DNA of 64,000 nucleotides from Hydractinia symbiolongicarpus. Lineage: Eukaryota > Cnidaria > Hydrozoa > Anthoathecata > Hydractiniidae. Shown here piece after piece: positions 22,541 through 33,587 of the stretch (position 1 is the first letter of the stretch; every line of letters starts with the position of its first letter). The stretch lies in NCBI RefSeq assembly GCF_029227915.1, contig NC_079876.1:19654001-19718000 (forward strand), written 5' to 3'. The notes beneath the pieces were generated by a model. The model made no database searches and had not been told where the DNA came from. It worked only from the letters and a program-made list of their open reading frames with translations. The position numbers and the translations under genes were made by a program.

Positions 22541-25349
22541 AAACATACAAAATATCCAACTTTTTTATGGCTATACCATTGACGTCTTGAAGTGAAAAAG
22601 AACATTTTGTACACATAACAAACTTTCTTTTTTGTACTATATAGCAAAAATTTTTGATACGGCAATATGTTACATATGTTTTAACCAGGACAGTACTGTA
22701 ACTTTTTATAAAGTTCCTTCCCCTGTAATAAGTCACCAAGTAGTGCTATACACTGCGGATAGAGTCATTTAATGATATATTTTTAACATATTTTATAATA
22801 TTTGTTAGGGGTAATCTTCAGTTTTTTCTATAGTTTTTAGAATAGTGTTTTGACAATTCTTACTTGCTTTAATGAGTCTTAATAGACCTGTGGGCTTGTT
22901 CTATCAAGTTCTTAAATTATTTTGTTTTCTTGAAAAATAATTATTATTGTTAATATTTAATATTTTTAACTGGGAGAAAACGATTGTACGTAATGGATAT
23001 AAATAAAAAAGTTATTATTTTATGATTTTTATTACATCCTTAACCCATGCACATACAACATTGGCCAGTATACCTGAAATACGGATTATTATTATGTCGT
23101 TATTGTACAACCTTGGCTGCAAGGCTTGATCTCGCTGTCCTAAATTATCATAAAGACAAAAAAAACTGGAGTCGAGGTTGCATATAATAAGTAATACGGG
23201 ATTTAATATTGTCGTATTAATAAGAATATGGCATTTTTTATCCCGTATTCTCACTAATACGGGATCTTATTTTGTCGCATAAGTAACAATACGGATTTTT
23301 ATTATGCGGTAAAAGTACGATTACGGAATTTAGTATTTGTGAGAATGCGTGTAGTCCGTTACCTTCCGTATAAATTAGGATATGATCGTATACGCCAGTA
23401 CTCACATTTGCGTAAATGCAGAAAAATAGTTTATCCGTATTTTCAGAGTCCCAATACGGGATAATACGTAACTTGAATACTGATTTAATACGAGATTAGA
23501 AAATTGTCGTATCTTTCCGTATTTTAATAATAACGGAGATAGAACATACGTATTCAGACACGTTTCACACAGTGTAAAACGCTGCTCAAGAAAACTTATT
23601 GGATCATTTAATAAGCTGTGGAAGGGATATCATGTTTTCGATGATTTCATCAACCCATTGGTTTTAAATCGGATAAATTGTCCGAATTTTAGATCACTTG
23701 ACAAATTTTGGTCTGAAATAGTCCTGCGCGGTGAAACCTAATTGATATCACCACCCCGTTTCTTATTTGTTAGGCCTTTGAATTGTAAGTAAATTGAAAC
23801 GGCTTCATTAATTTAAATTAGCCTATTGACATCCAAGTTTATGTTATTGATTCGCCAAGCTTAATATGTCACTTAACATATAAAAGATGTATTATTCGCC
23901 TTTTTCGAAACAAAATGAAGATATATACATTGCCTGTCACAGATGGACAGACAAAATTAGTGTATTAATAGATGTTAAAGTCTGTTCATATGGATATGGA
24001 TGTTAAATTTAGCTTATCTATTGCAATTTTTGTGTAGAGCATCAAACGATGATCAATAAAATGTATAGGATCTTAAAACTTTGACAAATGATTTAAGATA
24101 TTGGAATTTAAATATTTTAAAATATTAAAAAATTTCAATACTTGGCAGTTTATGTAAACTGAAATGACTAATGTGGAGCAGACAGGATATCGCATTTCTC
24201 ATAAAAAAATTCTAGCTTACTTGTTCTTTTTCATGAGGAGATATTTAATAGAAAAGGCTTAATATTACAATTGTGTTTTTGACTTCATAAAAAAATAAAA
24301 ATAAAGAGTACTTTAAAATATCAGCAATCTCAAATTATGTTTGTGTACCATCAATATATCAATTTCTTTCTACCATGCGGTTGAAAGGCATCACGACAAG
24401 TGACATTAATTCTACTTTCGCAGTAATGTAACCTTGAAAAAACAAGCACTGCAAATCAACTCACAGATAACTCAACACACGTATCGTCAGCATAGAATTA
24501 CTTTAACTTACCGACCCAAAATACTTACTTGCAGTGATATTGCAGTCATACATTTAATTTTAATTAAGGTATGCAATTAGCATAAATGGTTTTCCTTTTC
24601 TCAACAATAGAATTGTAATTAAGTCATTAACAAAGAATACTCTTATATCGCATCATATATTATTTGGTATTGCGGCATATATATTTTCGCTCATCTTGGC
24701 CCAAAAAAAACAGGAAGTAAACAAATAAAAATGCAGTGCAAACTAATAAACAACTGCCATCACTAATGTATTATTTTGAAGAAGCTCTACGTATCAGAAC
24801 TAGTTTAAAGATAGAAACCTTCAGAAACTAGTACATAGATTTTTATGCTCTCAGTCCTGATTGGCAAGAACATCAGTAGGAGCCTAAGCTATAACATCAT
24901 GTCAACGACATTAAGAGTCTTGTGAAGCACGCAAACATTTTGAAATGTGGCTCACTTTGTCCTTTTATATCCATGTGAGACGTGATCACGAAAGTTAATG
25001 GCATAACAGCCATCAAAGTTTATTAGGTGTCCCGTTGTACAACAACGCGATCAAAAAAAAAATTCTGCTTTTATAGTTTAATAGTTAACCACATTCACAA
25101 GCTAAATAAGACGCAGATACATTTAATTTTTGATAACAAGAATAATTAAAGTTGAACAGATCACATTTGTGCATCGTACTATTCTTCCTGCAAGTGTACA
25201 AAATGATACAGATAAAATCATACAGATAAAAATGTCATATAGTACGTCAAAAATTACTGTTATCAAGTAAAACACATTCTATACAATGAAAATGTATTTG
25301 TAAAATCATGAAAAAAAATGAAGTAATTATAAACTGCTTGTTAATCCGG
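22541..25349. other. AT-rich intergenic DNA with a diverged ATACGG repeat
   Basis: About 23060-23560 is crowded with aatacggga / tcccgtatt phrases in both orientations separated by AT-rich spacers, with no fixed period seen. The rest holds no recognisable gene. Confidence 0.45.
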
Positions 25350-26348
25350 TCACGTGTTATTGAAATTTTTTTCTCCGCTCGTCACGTACGCTTTATTGAT
25401 GTTTGCATTAATAGATTTCTGCATTGGGATACCGTTACTTGAAGTTTGCCGAACCGTAAATTCATGGTGAGAGGATTTTAAACAAGCAAATTTACTAAAG
25501 AGTTTCTTGCGAAGTTCGTTCTGAAAGAATATATATATTAACGGATCCAAAATATAATTTATCTGCCAGCATAACATTACAATCTTTTCTTCAAGCGTAC
25601 CACCCTCCTCCGTTATAGCAAACCTGTACGCGTAGTATATATCAGGAAAAGTTACAAATAAAACAAACGTTAAGATAATTAAGAAGGAGATTAGTATGAG
25701 TTTATTGCTTGTGTTGGATTGATTGGAGGTCTTTATCCTTTTTTCTCTGTCTTTTGTTGTTTTAAAAATATACGTGTATGTGACTATAGCAGATATCAGA
25801 TTGATAGCATCCAAGGTTAAGTAGATGAACTTGTACCATATTTTAAAAAATGTGTTAAATTCGATAAAGTAAAATGGCAGAGTAATGATGATGCCTAAAA
25901 TCCAAATTGTTAACAATGCTGATAAGAGTCTCCTTTTGCTTACTACGGTTCGGTAATTATAAATAAAAACGCTCGCCATTAACCTATTCAGGGTTAATAA
26001 ACACAAGACCAGATAATAAACCAAGAACAGTCCAGCGATGGTGACGTCACAATTAGATGAAAACTTAGAACCTTCATTGAACCCTGACAATTCGCCAATC
26101 AAGTGAACTCCTTCCATTATGGATATCATTATTACTAAAGCGCTCACTGCAACAACAACTATGGTATGATTGGATGGTGGCTGATTGCCACATGTCTTAT
26201 ACAGTAAGTATATTCCTAGTGCGTTTAAAAAAATAGCACAAGATAAAATTACGGCGGACACTGCATCAGGAATTGCAAAATTGGTATTTAAATGATAAAG
26301 AGATGAGGAACCGTTAAAGATAACGCTATTCATCGAGCTGTTATCCAT
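25350..26348 (-). CDS. Rhodopsin-like (class A) GPCR 2, single exon, 332 aa
   Basis: Paralogue of GPCR 1 with the same layout, collinear from about residue 22 to the C-terminus and with a one-residue insertion in the third intracellular loop. Shared hallmarks: N42 in TM1, C100 at the top of TM3, N121-R122-L123 for DRY, the TSNQSNTSN stretch before TM6, P235 in TM6, and DPLIY at 268-272 in TM7. At 2.50 it has Val72 where GPCR 1 has Glu and most class A receptors have Asp. No Cys is present in the second extracellular loop. N-glycosylation sequons are at N3 and N12. The tail is longer by about nine residues and ends in a polar KNFNNT. The start ATG sits at the same alignment position as in GPCR 1. 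The ligand is unknown. Confidence 0.85.
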   Translation of the reverse strand: MDNSSMNSVIFNGSSSLYHLNTNFAIPDAVSAVILSCAIFLNALGIYLLYKTCGNQPPSNHTIVVVAVSALVIMISIMEGVHLIGELSGFNEGSKFSSNCDVTIAGLFLVYYLVLCLLTLNRLMASVFIYNYRTVVSKRRLLSALLTIWILGIIITLPFYFIEFNTFFKIWYKFIYLTLDAINLISAIVTYTYIFKTTKDREKRIKTSNQSNTSNKLILISFLIILTFVLFVTFPDIYYAYRFAITEEGGTLEEKIVMLCWQINYILDPLIYIFFQNELRKKLFSKFACLKSSHHEFTVRQTSSNGIPMQKSINANINKAYVTSGEKNFNNT

Positions 26349-28982
26349 TTTTCTCTGCTAACTACTCTGGTGAGCGTAACGAAACAATCACGAAGCCTTT
26401 TTTCGTTGATTTTTAGTGCTCCAGCGATTGTCAGATTTAAAAATATATTTTAAAAAACTACGTTAACTGACGTTCTTTTGGATGACTTGAATATATCAAA
26501 TAGAATTTATATTGCATTTAACGATTAGTTTAGCATATTTTTAATTCCCAATTGACACATGGTGTTTATAGATAATTATTTAAAATAAAAACAATTGTTT
26601 TATAAATAAAAAAGGTCTTTCCATCGCACATATATTTGCTATTTAAAACGCCACTGTGCTATTTAAAACATTACACATAATTAAATTACTTATTTAGTAG
26701 AGGTGTGTTTTAAATGGCTTCTTTCAATACTGACGTACAATAAGCACATTTTTCGAGCTATCTAAAGCTGTGATGATTTTCACTTTTTTTAATTGAACAT
26801 GACTTTAAATAGAGCGTAAGAAGAAGCGTCGTTTCTATGGAAATATCGCTATGATCAGAATATTTAAACTACAATCCCGGTGAAAAATAATGTCAGTAAA
26901 CCCTTCTTACACGTGCAGCAAGAGCAAGATAAGTACAAAGCCCCCTTTCCCCCAGTATCAATGTTCAAAAGCTGTGTTAACACGTTTCCAAACATTGATA
27001 ATGGGGGAGAGGGGGTAAAAAAGGATTGTACTGCACTTTTTGTAGCTTAGTGCCAATATATTTTGACCGAGATTGTCTCTGAAATTTTAGACTTAGAATT
27101 TTTTTGCCAATTTTTGCAGTATTTTTTTTTACTTAATTTTTAAATTAATTCTAAAGGTGGGTACTATATATATGTTTTGAAGTATGTACCAGCATTGCTT
27201 CTTTTGTGCTATGCTAAAATTGGAAACAATAGAAATGGTAAAACAATGGAGCAGTTTTCGATAATCGCGTGACATAATTTTCCGTGAAAAGTTGTAGTTA
27301 ATGAATACGTTATTGTTACTAATTTTTGTGAGTATTAATTTTAACGCACTTGTGCCAAAAAAATTATTTGCGCGCAAAATTTAGTACAGAAGCAACGCGC
27401 AAAATGTTTTGAGTGAAAAGTACTACGTGCAAAAAAACATATATTATGTACGCATTTTCAAGAAAGAAAAGGTACACGTACATGTATTTCGTCAAAAATT
27501 CAGAAAATTAGTACTAATAAGGTAGTGCTTAGCTCTGTAAGGGAAGATCAAACTGAAAAAAGACCTTGTTTATGTTTGTTTTGCATGTAACGTTGGCACT
27601 TGTGCAAAAGCACAAAGGTGCCAGAACAAAATATTAAGTTTTTAAAGATATTTAGCTGTAATTTCCATGCGTCACAGTGCGTCACTCGTTTTTTTGCATG
27701 TGTTTAACTGTTAAATGTATGCGGCAAAAAGTGGTGTTTGGCGTAAAAATTAAAAAAAAGAAATAGACAAAAAAATTTAGTCGGAAAAGAAGTTAGTTCG
27801 TAAAAAAACAAGTCCGAAACTAAAAATGTAAAGTTTTTTGCTCTGGAAAATTAGAAAATAAATAAGGTTACTTTTAATCGGCAAGTTAGAAAATAGTAAT
27901 CTGGAAATTGAGATATACATCTTTACCAAATTTAGCCAATCGAATCGTTTTAAATAAGAATACTTTAAAACACTTCAAGCATGTGATTTGACTAAATAAC
28001 CCGATATTTTAATTACTCTCATATTTAGTAAAAAGCATAAAATATGTCATAACAAAATGTCAACTTTAACTTAAACATTTTCGAATCATTTTTCAACTTT
28101 GGGCTACTAACAGTTAAAATGTCGTGTATTTGTTCTCTGATAAATACTTCATCATCTTATTGTTCGTTTTCGTAATGTTTGCGACGCTAGCTAGATTATA
28201 GTGGTATTTTTTAACAAACCTGCCACCTAATCAAGCTTACGTTGTGTTAACTCTTTTTGGACCGGGGGCCCAATTTTTAAGTAATAACTTCTGAAGTATT
28301 TCATGTGTTTACCAAGCATTTTATTTTTTAGTATGTTTCTAGTAGGATTTTTTTTAGTCCAAAGTTTATGTTCCACGGTTTCTTCTATATAAAGAGTTAA
28401 TTTTTGGACAGGATGACGTTATCCAAGTCATCTTAATTCCACATATGCTCCAATGTGTCAATAAACATTTGTGCCAATTTTTGTTGCAACATTATTTCTT
28501 CTTTACTATTTTTGGAGGGGGCCTGTTCAGAGTGGGGTTTATATTTCTCATATATAGTTAAAAGTAAGTGTCAACAACAACAAGCTGAAAGGAATGTAGC
28601 GTCCAACATTTTACCAGTCACTTTGCATATACATGCTTTACCTGGTACAAATTACGTTTTTTTTAGAATCATTGATGATGTTGATTCAGCTAAATCGAAT
28701 CACGTACTGAGATTTAATAATTTATGTTTTGAAAAGGTTAACAAACTTAAGCTCGACAGCACCATGAAATATATTTTTTTATAGGATTTTTTTTTTCTAT
28801 TTTAGAAACATACATTCTTACAATTAGATAAATGAAAGCAGAAGTGTAAAAGGTGCTCTCTCAACTCATACCTGAGTAATATCTTGTTAAAGTTTAAAAT
28901 TGCTTGTTATTTAAGAAAACGCATAAGCGATAGGACAGTAACCAAAAAGTAGTATCAGAAAAATATTTAAGAGGAAAGAAAT
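26349..28982. other. AT-rich intergenic DNA, no gene seen
   Basis: A pair of short inverted phrases lies at 26940-27016 (cccccagtatcaatgttc... and ...acattgataatggggg), a local hairpin. Open frames at 27129-27377 and 28455-28784 show no domains. Confidence 0.45.
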
Positions 28983-29596
28983 ATGAATAATAGCTTGCTC
29001 ACTGACGATTTTGTTAACGTTTCTTTTTCAGTCCTTCAATCAAATACTAACCATGAGATTCTTGATACAGTGTCGGCTGTAATATTAATATGTGCTGTTT
29101 TATTAAATGCACTTGAAATATATTAAATGCATCAGCCGTGCGACAATCATCCACCATTCAACCAAACAATGATCGTAAAATCGATAAGTTTAGCCAAGAT
29201 AATGATACCCATTATGGAAGGAGTTTAATTGATTGGTGAATTGTCAGGCTTTGATGAAGATTCTAAATTTTTATCATACTGTGGCGTTGCCACCGCTGGT
29301 CTGTTTTTTGTTTATTATTTAGTTTTGTTTTTATTAACTTTAAATCAACTGATTGCGTGTGTTTTTATTTACGATTACCAAATCCTTATGAACAAACACA
29401 GACTTACAACAGTACTACTACTGTTCTGGCTTTCAGGCATTGTAGTTGCGCTACCATTTCACTTTATCACCTTTGACACATTTGTCGGAAAGGCGCTTTG
29501 CATCACAACTCAAGTAATGGAACGCCAACACAGAAATTCATTAATTTAAATATCAATGAAGCTTACATCATTGATGCTGAAAACATTATATCGTAG
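28983..29596 (+). pseudogene. GPCR 3 pseudogene (TM5-TM7 deleted)
   Basis: Third member of the GPCR family, on the opposite strand. From ATG 28983 the frame aligns with GPCR 1 from the N-terminus through TM4. It is broken by TAA after the TM1-equivalent (29122-29124) and TAA after IMEGV (29226-29228). The TM3 motif is NQL, so the key Arg 3.50 is lost. After the TM4/loop-2 region (to about 29493) the sequence jumps to the C-terminal tail: in another frame 29506-29596 encodes a tail with SSNGTPTQKF and NINEAYIID like those of GPCR 1 and 2, ending at TAG 29594-29596. About 130 codons covering TM5-TM7 are gone. Confidence 0.85.
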
Positions 29597-31227
29597 TTCC
29601 TATGATTCTTTGCGTAGGATATTGTACCTCAAAAAAGCGGGAAGATTGTTTAATTGTTTTGGAGGGAAGAAGAGCAATAAGGCTTCACTACGTAATCGCT
29701 GCAATGAATACAATGAAATAAATTTCAGTTATTTTAAGTCTTCTTTGCTCATGGAAGTAAATTATTTATTTGTATACAAATATACGAATATATGTTCTTT
29801 AGTAAAGTATAAGCTTTTAACTTGGTGTTATATTTTGTTTATGTTTCTTGGTAACAGTTGAAAACATGTAGATTCGTATATTAAATGCTAAACATATCAG
29901 TTCTTGAAAAAAAAAAGATTTCCTATACAATTAGTTCTTTCAATTTTTGGTTATCAATGTTTGTAGATGCAATATCAAAACCTACAACGTTTTTAACTTG
30001 TTCTAAAAAGAAAATCGTACTTTATTGCAGTACACGTCTCCGAAATTTTGTTACACAATGTTGCGATGTTTCGCTCAAAATTTATCTTTTCTGCGAGAAG
30101 AAAAAGATTTGTTGCGTTCTAACGTTTGATTTTTGTTGGTTGTTTTAATGTTTGCTACAGTTTGCAAAAAGATTTTTTTTTCCGTTTTAAGTGTATTGTC
30201 AGTTTGTTAACCCACCTGTTTAAAACCCGCAACGCACATCAGAACAATCCTAGGAACTTGTTGCAAGGGAACAGAACTCGTACAAACAAGACATTTGATT
30301 AAGTGCAAAGATTTATCTTACCATGAATACAGTAACATAAATTGGTATAACTGTTTTTAAATTACGGCGTCATCCACAAACAATGTAAATATATTTTTTA
30401 GAGATACACGTTTTCTTATACAAACCAGAAGTCCTGAGGGATTAGAAATGGGATATCATCAACTTGAAATTAATGAACATTCAAGACCTTTTGTTAAATT
30501 TGCTAGCTGTTCTACAACATATCAAAGAAATAGGCTTGTGTTTTAACAAAAAAAATGTGAGTTTGCGAGAAGCACGATATCGCGTTTTTAGATATTGTTA
30601 AGAGGGTGTTAAAGTATGCCATAATTTCTAGCGATCATGCACAGACCAATGGTCATTGCTGTTGAAATGGACATTCAAACTGGTTTGAAATTGACGTGGT
30701 AGGATTAAAATTTTGAAGCATGTTTTCGCTAGAGGATGCAAGCATTTTGGATTCTGATCAACAAATTCAACTTTTATTGAAGACGTAGGTAACAAACTTG
30801 ACGATCCTGTTATAAATCTATCCAATAAAAGCAACTGATTTTGTACAACTTCTAGTATAGTGATTAAGATATGTGCTGATTATTCAGTCCTGTGGACATG
30901 TCTCATTAAAAAAAATCTGTTCAATTAGTGTTTCTGCAATTGGAGTACAAGTTGAATAAAGTGAATCAATCATACTTTCACTCAATTTCTGCCAAAATGA
31001 CCCTATACCTTTAACAATATATTTCAATGACTCGATTCTTTCTTATGTTTATGATATCCATTAACCGACGTTCTTTTACTGCTACAGTATCCTCTATTTC
31101 TTCAGTTTCATTTAACAATGATCGTGGTTGTTTATATTCGTTTTTAACATCACTTTTCTTTTTATCGGCCTCCTAACAGAATAGGACGGTTATTATCTTC
31201 ATCACCAACTAAATTAATATTAGCAAC
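29597..31227. other. AT-rich DNA; left part may hold decayed 3' exons of the SAM-domain gene
   Basis: On the minus strand, immediately after the stop at 31228, the same frame continues for a further stretch (VANINLVGDEDNNRPILLGG) before more stops. Another coding-like stretch follows near 31030-31130 (KERRLMDIINIRKNR). This suggests decay of a longer protein. No other gene is visible. Confidence 0.4.
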
Positions 31228-32170
31228 TTATTGAGTATTGAAAGGACTTTCAAATAAAACATCGTCGTCTTGGTCATCCTCAAAGATTTTGATCTTTAAG
31301 TTTGTGAACAAACTGGACAAAATGGACTTCTTTCTTATTTTGAGATAAATGCGAATATGTTTCAGATTATGTTCTTTAGCAGAACTCTTTAATGTCAAAT
31401 CATCACTTAGCATATCACCAGAGAATCTACCAACACATGTTTCAAACAGTGACAATGAACCCAAAACTGGATGGTTATCCTTTGGAAAAAAGGTTTTATG
31501 CATTTGTTTTTTTATACCACTCATAGTAATGTCCCGAGGTAAGGAAAGTTTTCTGGATCCACCAGTACATTTCACATAAGAATATTTTTTTAATCTCTCA
31601 TTAAAGTTCTGCAAACCAGCAATTACAGTAAATGAAAGTTTATTTGGTTTCTCCATTGCATGACCATTTCTAATGGCAGCAGCTAATTCAGCCTTAACTT
31701 TATCTTTTTCACAGTCAGATAATTTGGCTTTACCATGTTTTGTATAAGCTCTGGCAGCAAGGATATCTCCTATTGCTGTCAAACCCATTGATTCTATCTT
31801 TTCGTCAGTGGATGCATTAATAGCTTCACCATCCATCTGAAACAGACAATAGAAATAATAATAAAATGTTTGGATATATATTATTGGGCACCAAGTGGCA
31901 AGAAAATAAAATTAATAGTAGCTAATATCTTGTTGGTACTCAAAGCATCCACTGCAGGATTGTCCACACCTCTTTTAATCAGAAATTGGCAGATCTATAA
32001 AATAACAAAAAAGGGTGGGATCAGACAGGACAGCTTAGCTAGCTAAACTTTTCAGTTTTGATAGCTATGCAGCTAGCTACAAAGTAAATCACAAGATTTG
32101 GATATCTGAATACGGAAATGACACACTTTATATCCCAATTACTTACCTCTTCGACCGACACTGTTGCCAT
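31228..32170 (-). pseudogene. SAM-domain protein gene, three exons, probably decayed
   Basis: Exon 1: 32147-32170 (ATG, MATVSVEE, donor GTAAGT). Exon 2: 31929-31994 (acceptor TTATAG). Exon 3: 31228-31836 (acceptor TGTTTCAG). Joined they give a 232-aa protein. Its first ~60 residues fit a SAM domain: a helix with ICQFLIKRGV, then ALSTNKMDGEAI and the ESMGLTAIGDILAARAY end helix. SAM domains mediate protein-protein association. The remainder, with Lys-rich segments, is unrecognised. Oddities: exon 2 must end at AACAAG to stay in frame, but the next bases are ATATTA, not GT. After the final TAA the frame carries on with coding-like sequence for some 25 codons. Both point to a pseudogene, possibly from an expanded cnidarian SAM-containing family. 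Confidence 0.5.
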
Positions 32171-32368
32171 AATCAATATAGTCCTTTCTGTGTCCGTGTC
32201 AAAGGAAAGCAATGTCTTGTTAAACTCAATTTGTTACAATGTCATTATTCAAAATTGCAGCCGTTAGAGAAAATACGACATTAATATTAAAATATAGGCT
32301 TAAAAAGTCTTCTTTGCTTCTGGTATTATTAGTTATACGTAGACGCCACAAAACCATGTGGTTAATCC

Positions 32369-32815
32369 CTAGGACGTCCTAGCGATCTCTAGGACGTCCT
32401 AGATATACTTAGGACGTCTTAGAGATACTTAGGGTGTCTTAGATCCCCGTAGGACGTTCTAGATATTCCTAGGATGTCCTAGAGAACCTGTAGGACGTCG
32501 TAGAGACTCTTAGAACGTCCTAGAGAACCTGTGGGACGTCCTTAGAGCCACGTAGGACAGTCTAGATATTCGTAGAAGGTCCTAGAGAATCGGTAAGACG
32601 TCCTAGATATTCTTAGGACGTCTTAGAGGCACTTAGGAGGTCATAGAGCCCCGTAGGTCATCCTAGACACCCTGTAAGACGTCCTAGAGGACTGCAGGAC
32701 GTGTTAAAAGTCTGCAGGACGTCCTAGAGTTTTTTAGGACGTGCTAGAAGTTTGCAGGACGTCCTAGACACCCATAGGACGTCCTACAGATCCGCAGGAC
32801 GTCATAAAGAAACTG
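32369..32815. repeat. 20-21-bp minisatellite with GACGTC palindrome, about 22 units
   Basis: Units of the form TAGGACGTCCTAGAgatnct, each built round the self-complementary AGGACGTCCT (CCTAGGACGTCCTAGG-like in the best units). Spacers vary while the core is kept or singly mutated. The array begins about 200 bp upstream of the minus-strand start at 32170, so it could lie in that gene's promoter region. Confidence 0.9.
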
Positions 32816-32966
32816 TGAAAGTAGTGGTGCGATTTTTGGCAGATATGACGCTACGTAGATACCAATTATAGGTGATATCAATGTTAATCTCACATCTAAC
32901 ATAGCACAATACGAGTAAAATCTTTGTATTCTTAATTTCTTTCTACAAATACGGTAAAGTTTAAAA

Positions 32967-33080
32967 ATGGATGTATTGAAAATATTACGGCAGGCCACAG
33001 TGTGTAGTCTTTGTGGAAAAAATGACAGGTACATAATGAATGGATTAAAAAAACAAAAAATAGAAGTGACTTGGAAATAA
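32967..33080 (+). CDS. Possible small ORF or first exon with CxxC motif
   Basis: ATG at 32967 opens a 37-codon frame (MDVLKILRQATVCSLCGKND, then a Lys-rich end). An AG|GTACAT at about 33028 could be a splice donor after the CSLCGKND motif. No following exon was found and the call is weak. It may be chance. Confidence 0.2.
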   Translation: MDVLKILRQATVCSLCGKNDRYIMNGLKKQKIEVTWK

Positions 33081-33587
33081 AAATTAAATTAGTTGTTTGC
33101 TAGTGATTTTATTTTTAAAAGATACGAATGATAATTTTGCTTTGATGAATTTAATTAATTCTTCTTGAGTTTTTTGTCATAGAAAGCAAATATTAGCCAT
33201 GCATAGAATTAATATTTATTTGAAAAATCGCGTGCTTTTAACAAGTAGATACGAAATCAACAAACGCATAAACAAAGTCTTTCTAAATTCTAGACAAGAT
33301 GATTTTTTAAGCACGTGCGAAATACACAAATCAGAGACAAAAATGGCGCAGGTGGGCAGACTATTGTGAATTTTTTTAACATGGTGGCTAACAACGAAAT
33401 TTGTCATCGCCGTTTTATATTATGTTTTCATTCAAATAACCTAAATGTTTTTTCATAAGATACTTTTTTAAATTTTAATGTTCCTGTGTTACTATCAAAA
33501 ACAAGTATAAATACTAAAACGTGTTAATTAAATTTTATTTTCGACCCTAATTAAATAAAGTGAAGACAAGTTTCTATTACAGCAGAG
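33081..33587. other. Non-coding upstream flank of the secreted-protein gene
   Basis: AT-rich, with no motif recognised beyond TATA-like runs. Confidence 0.35.
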
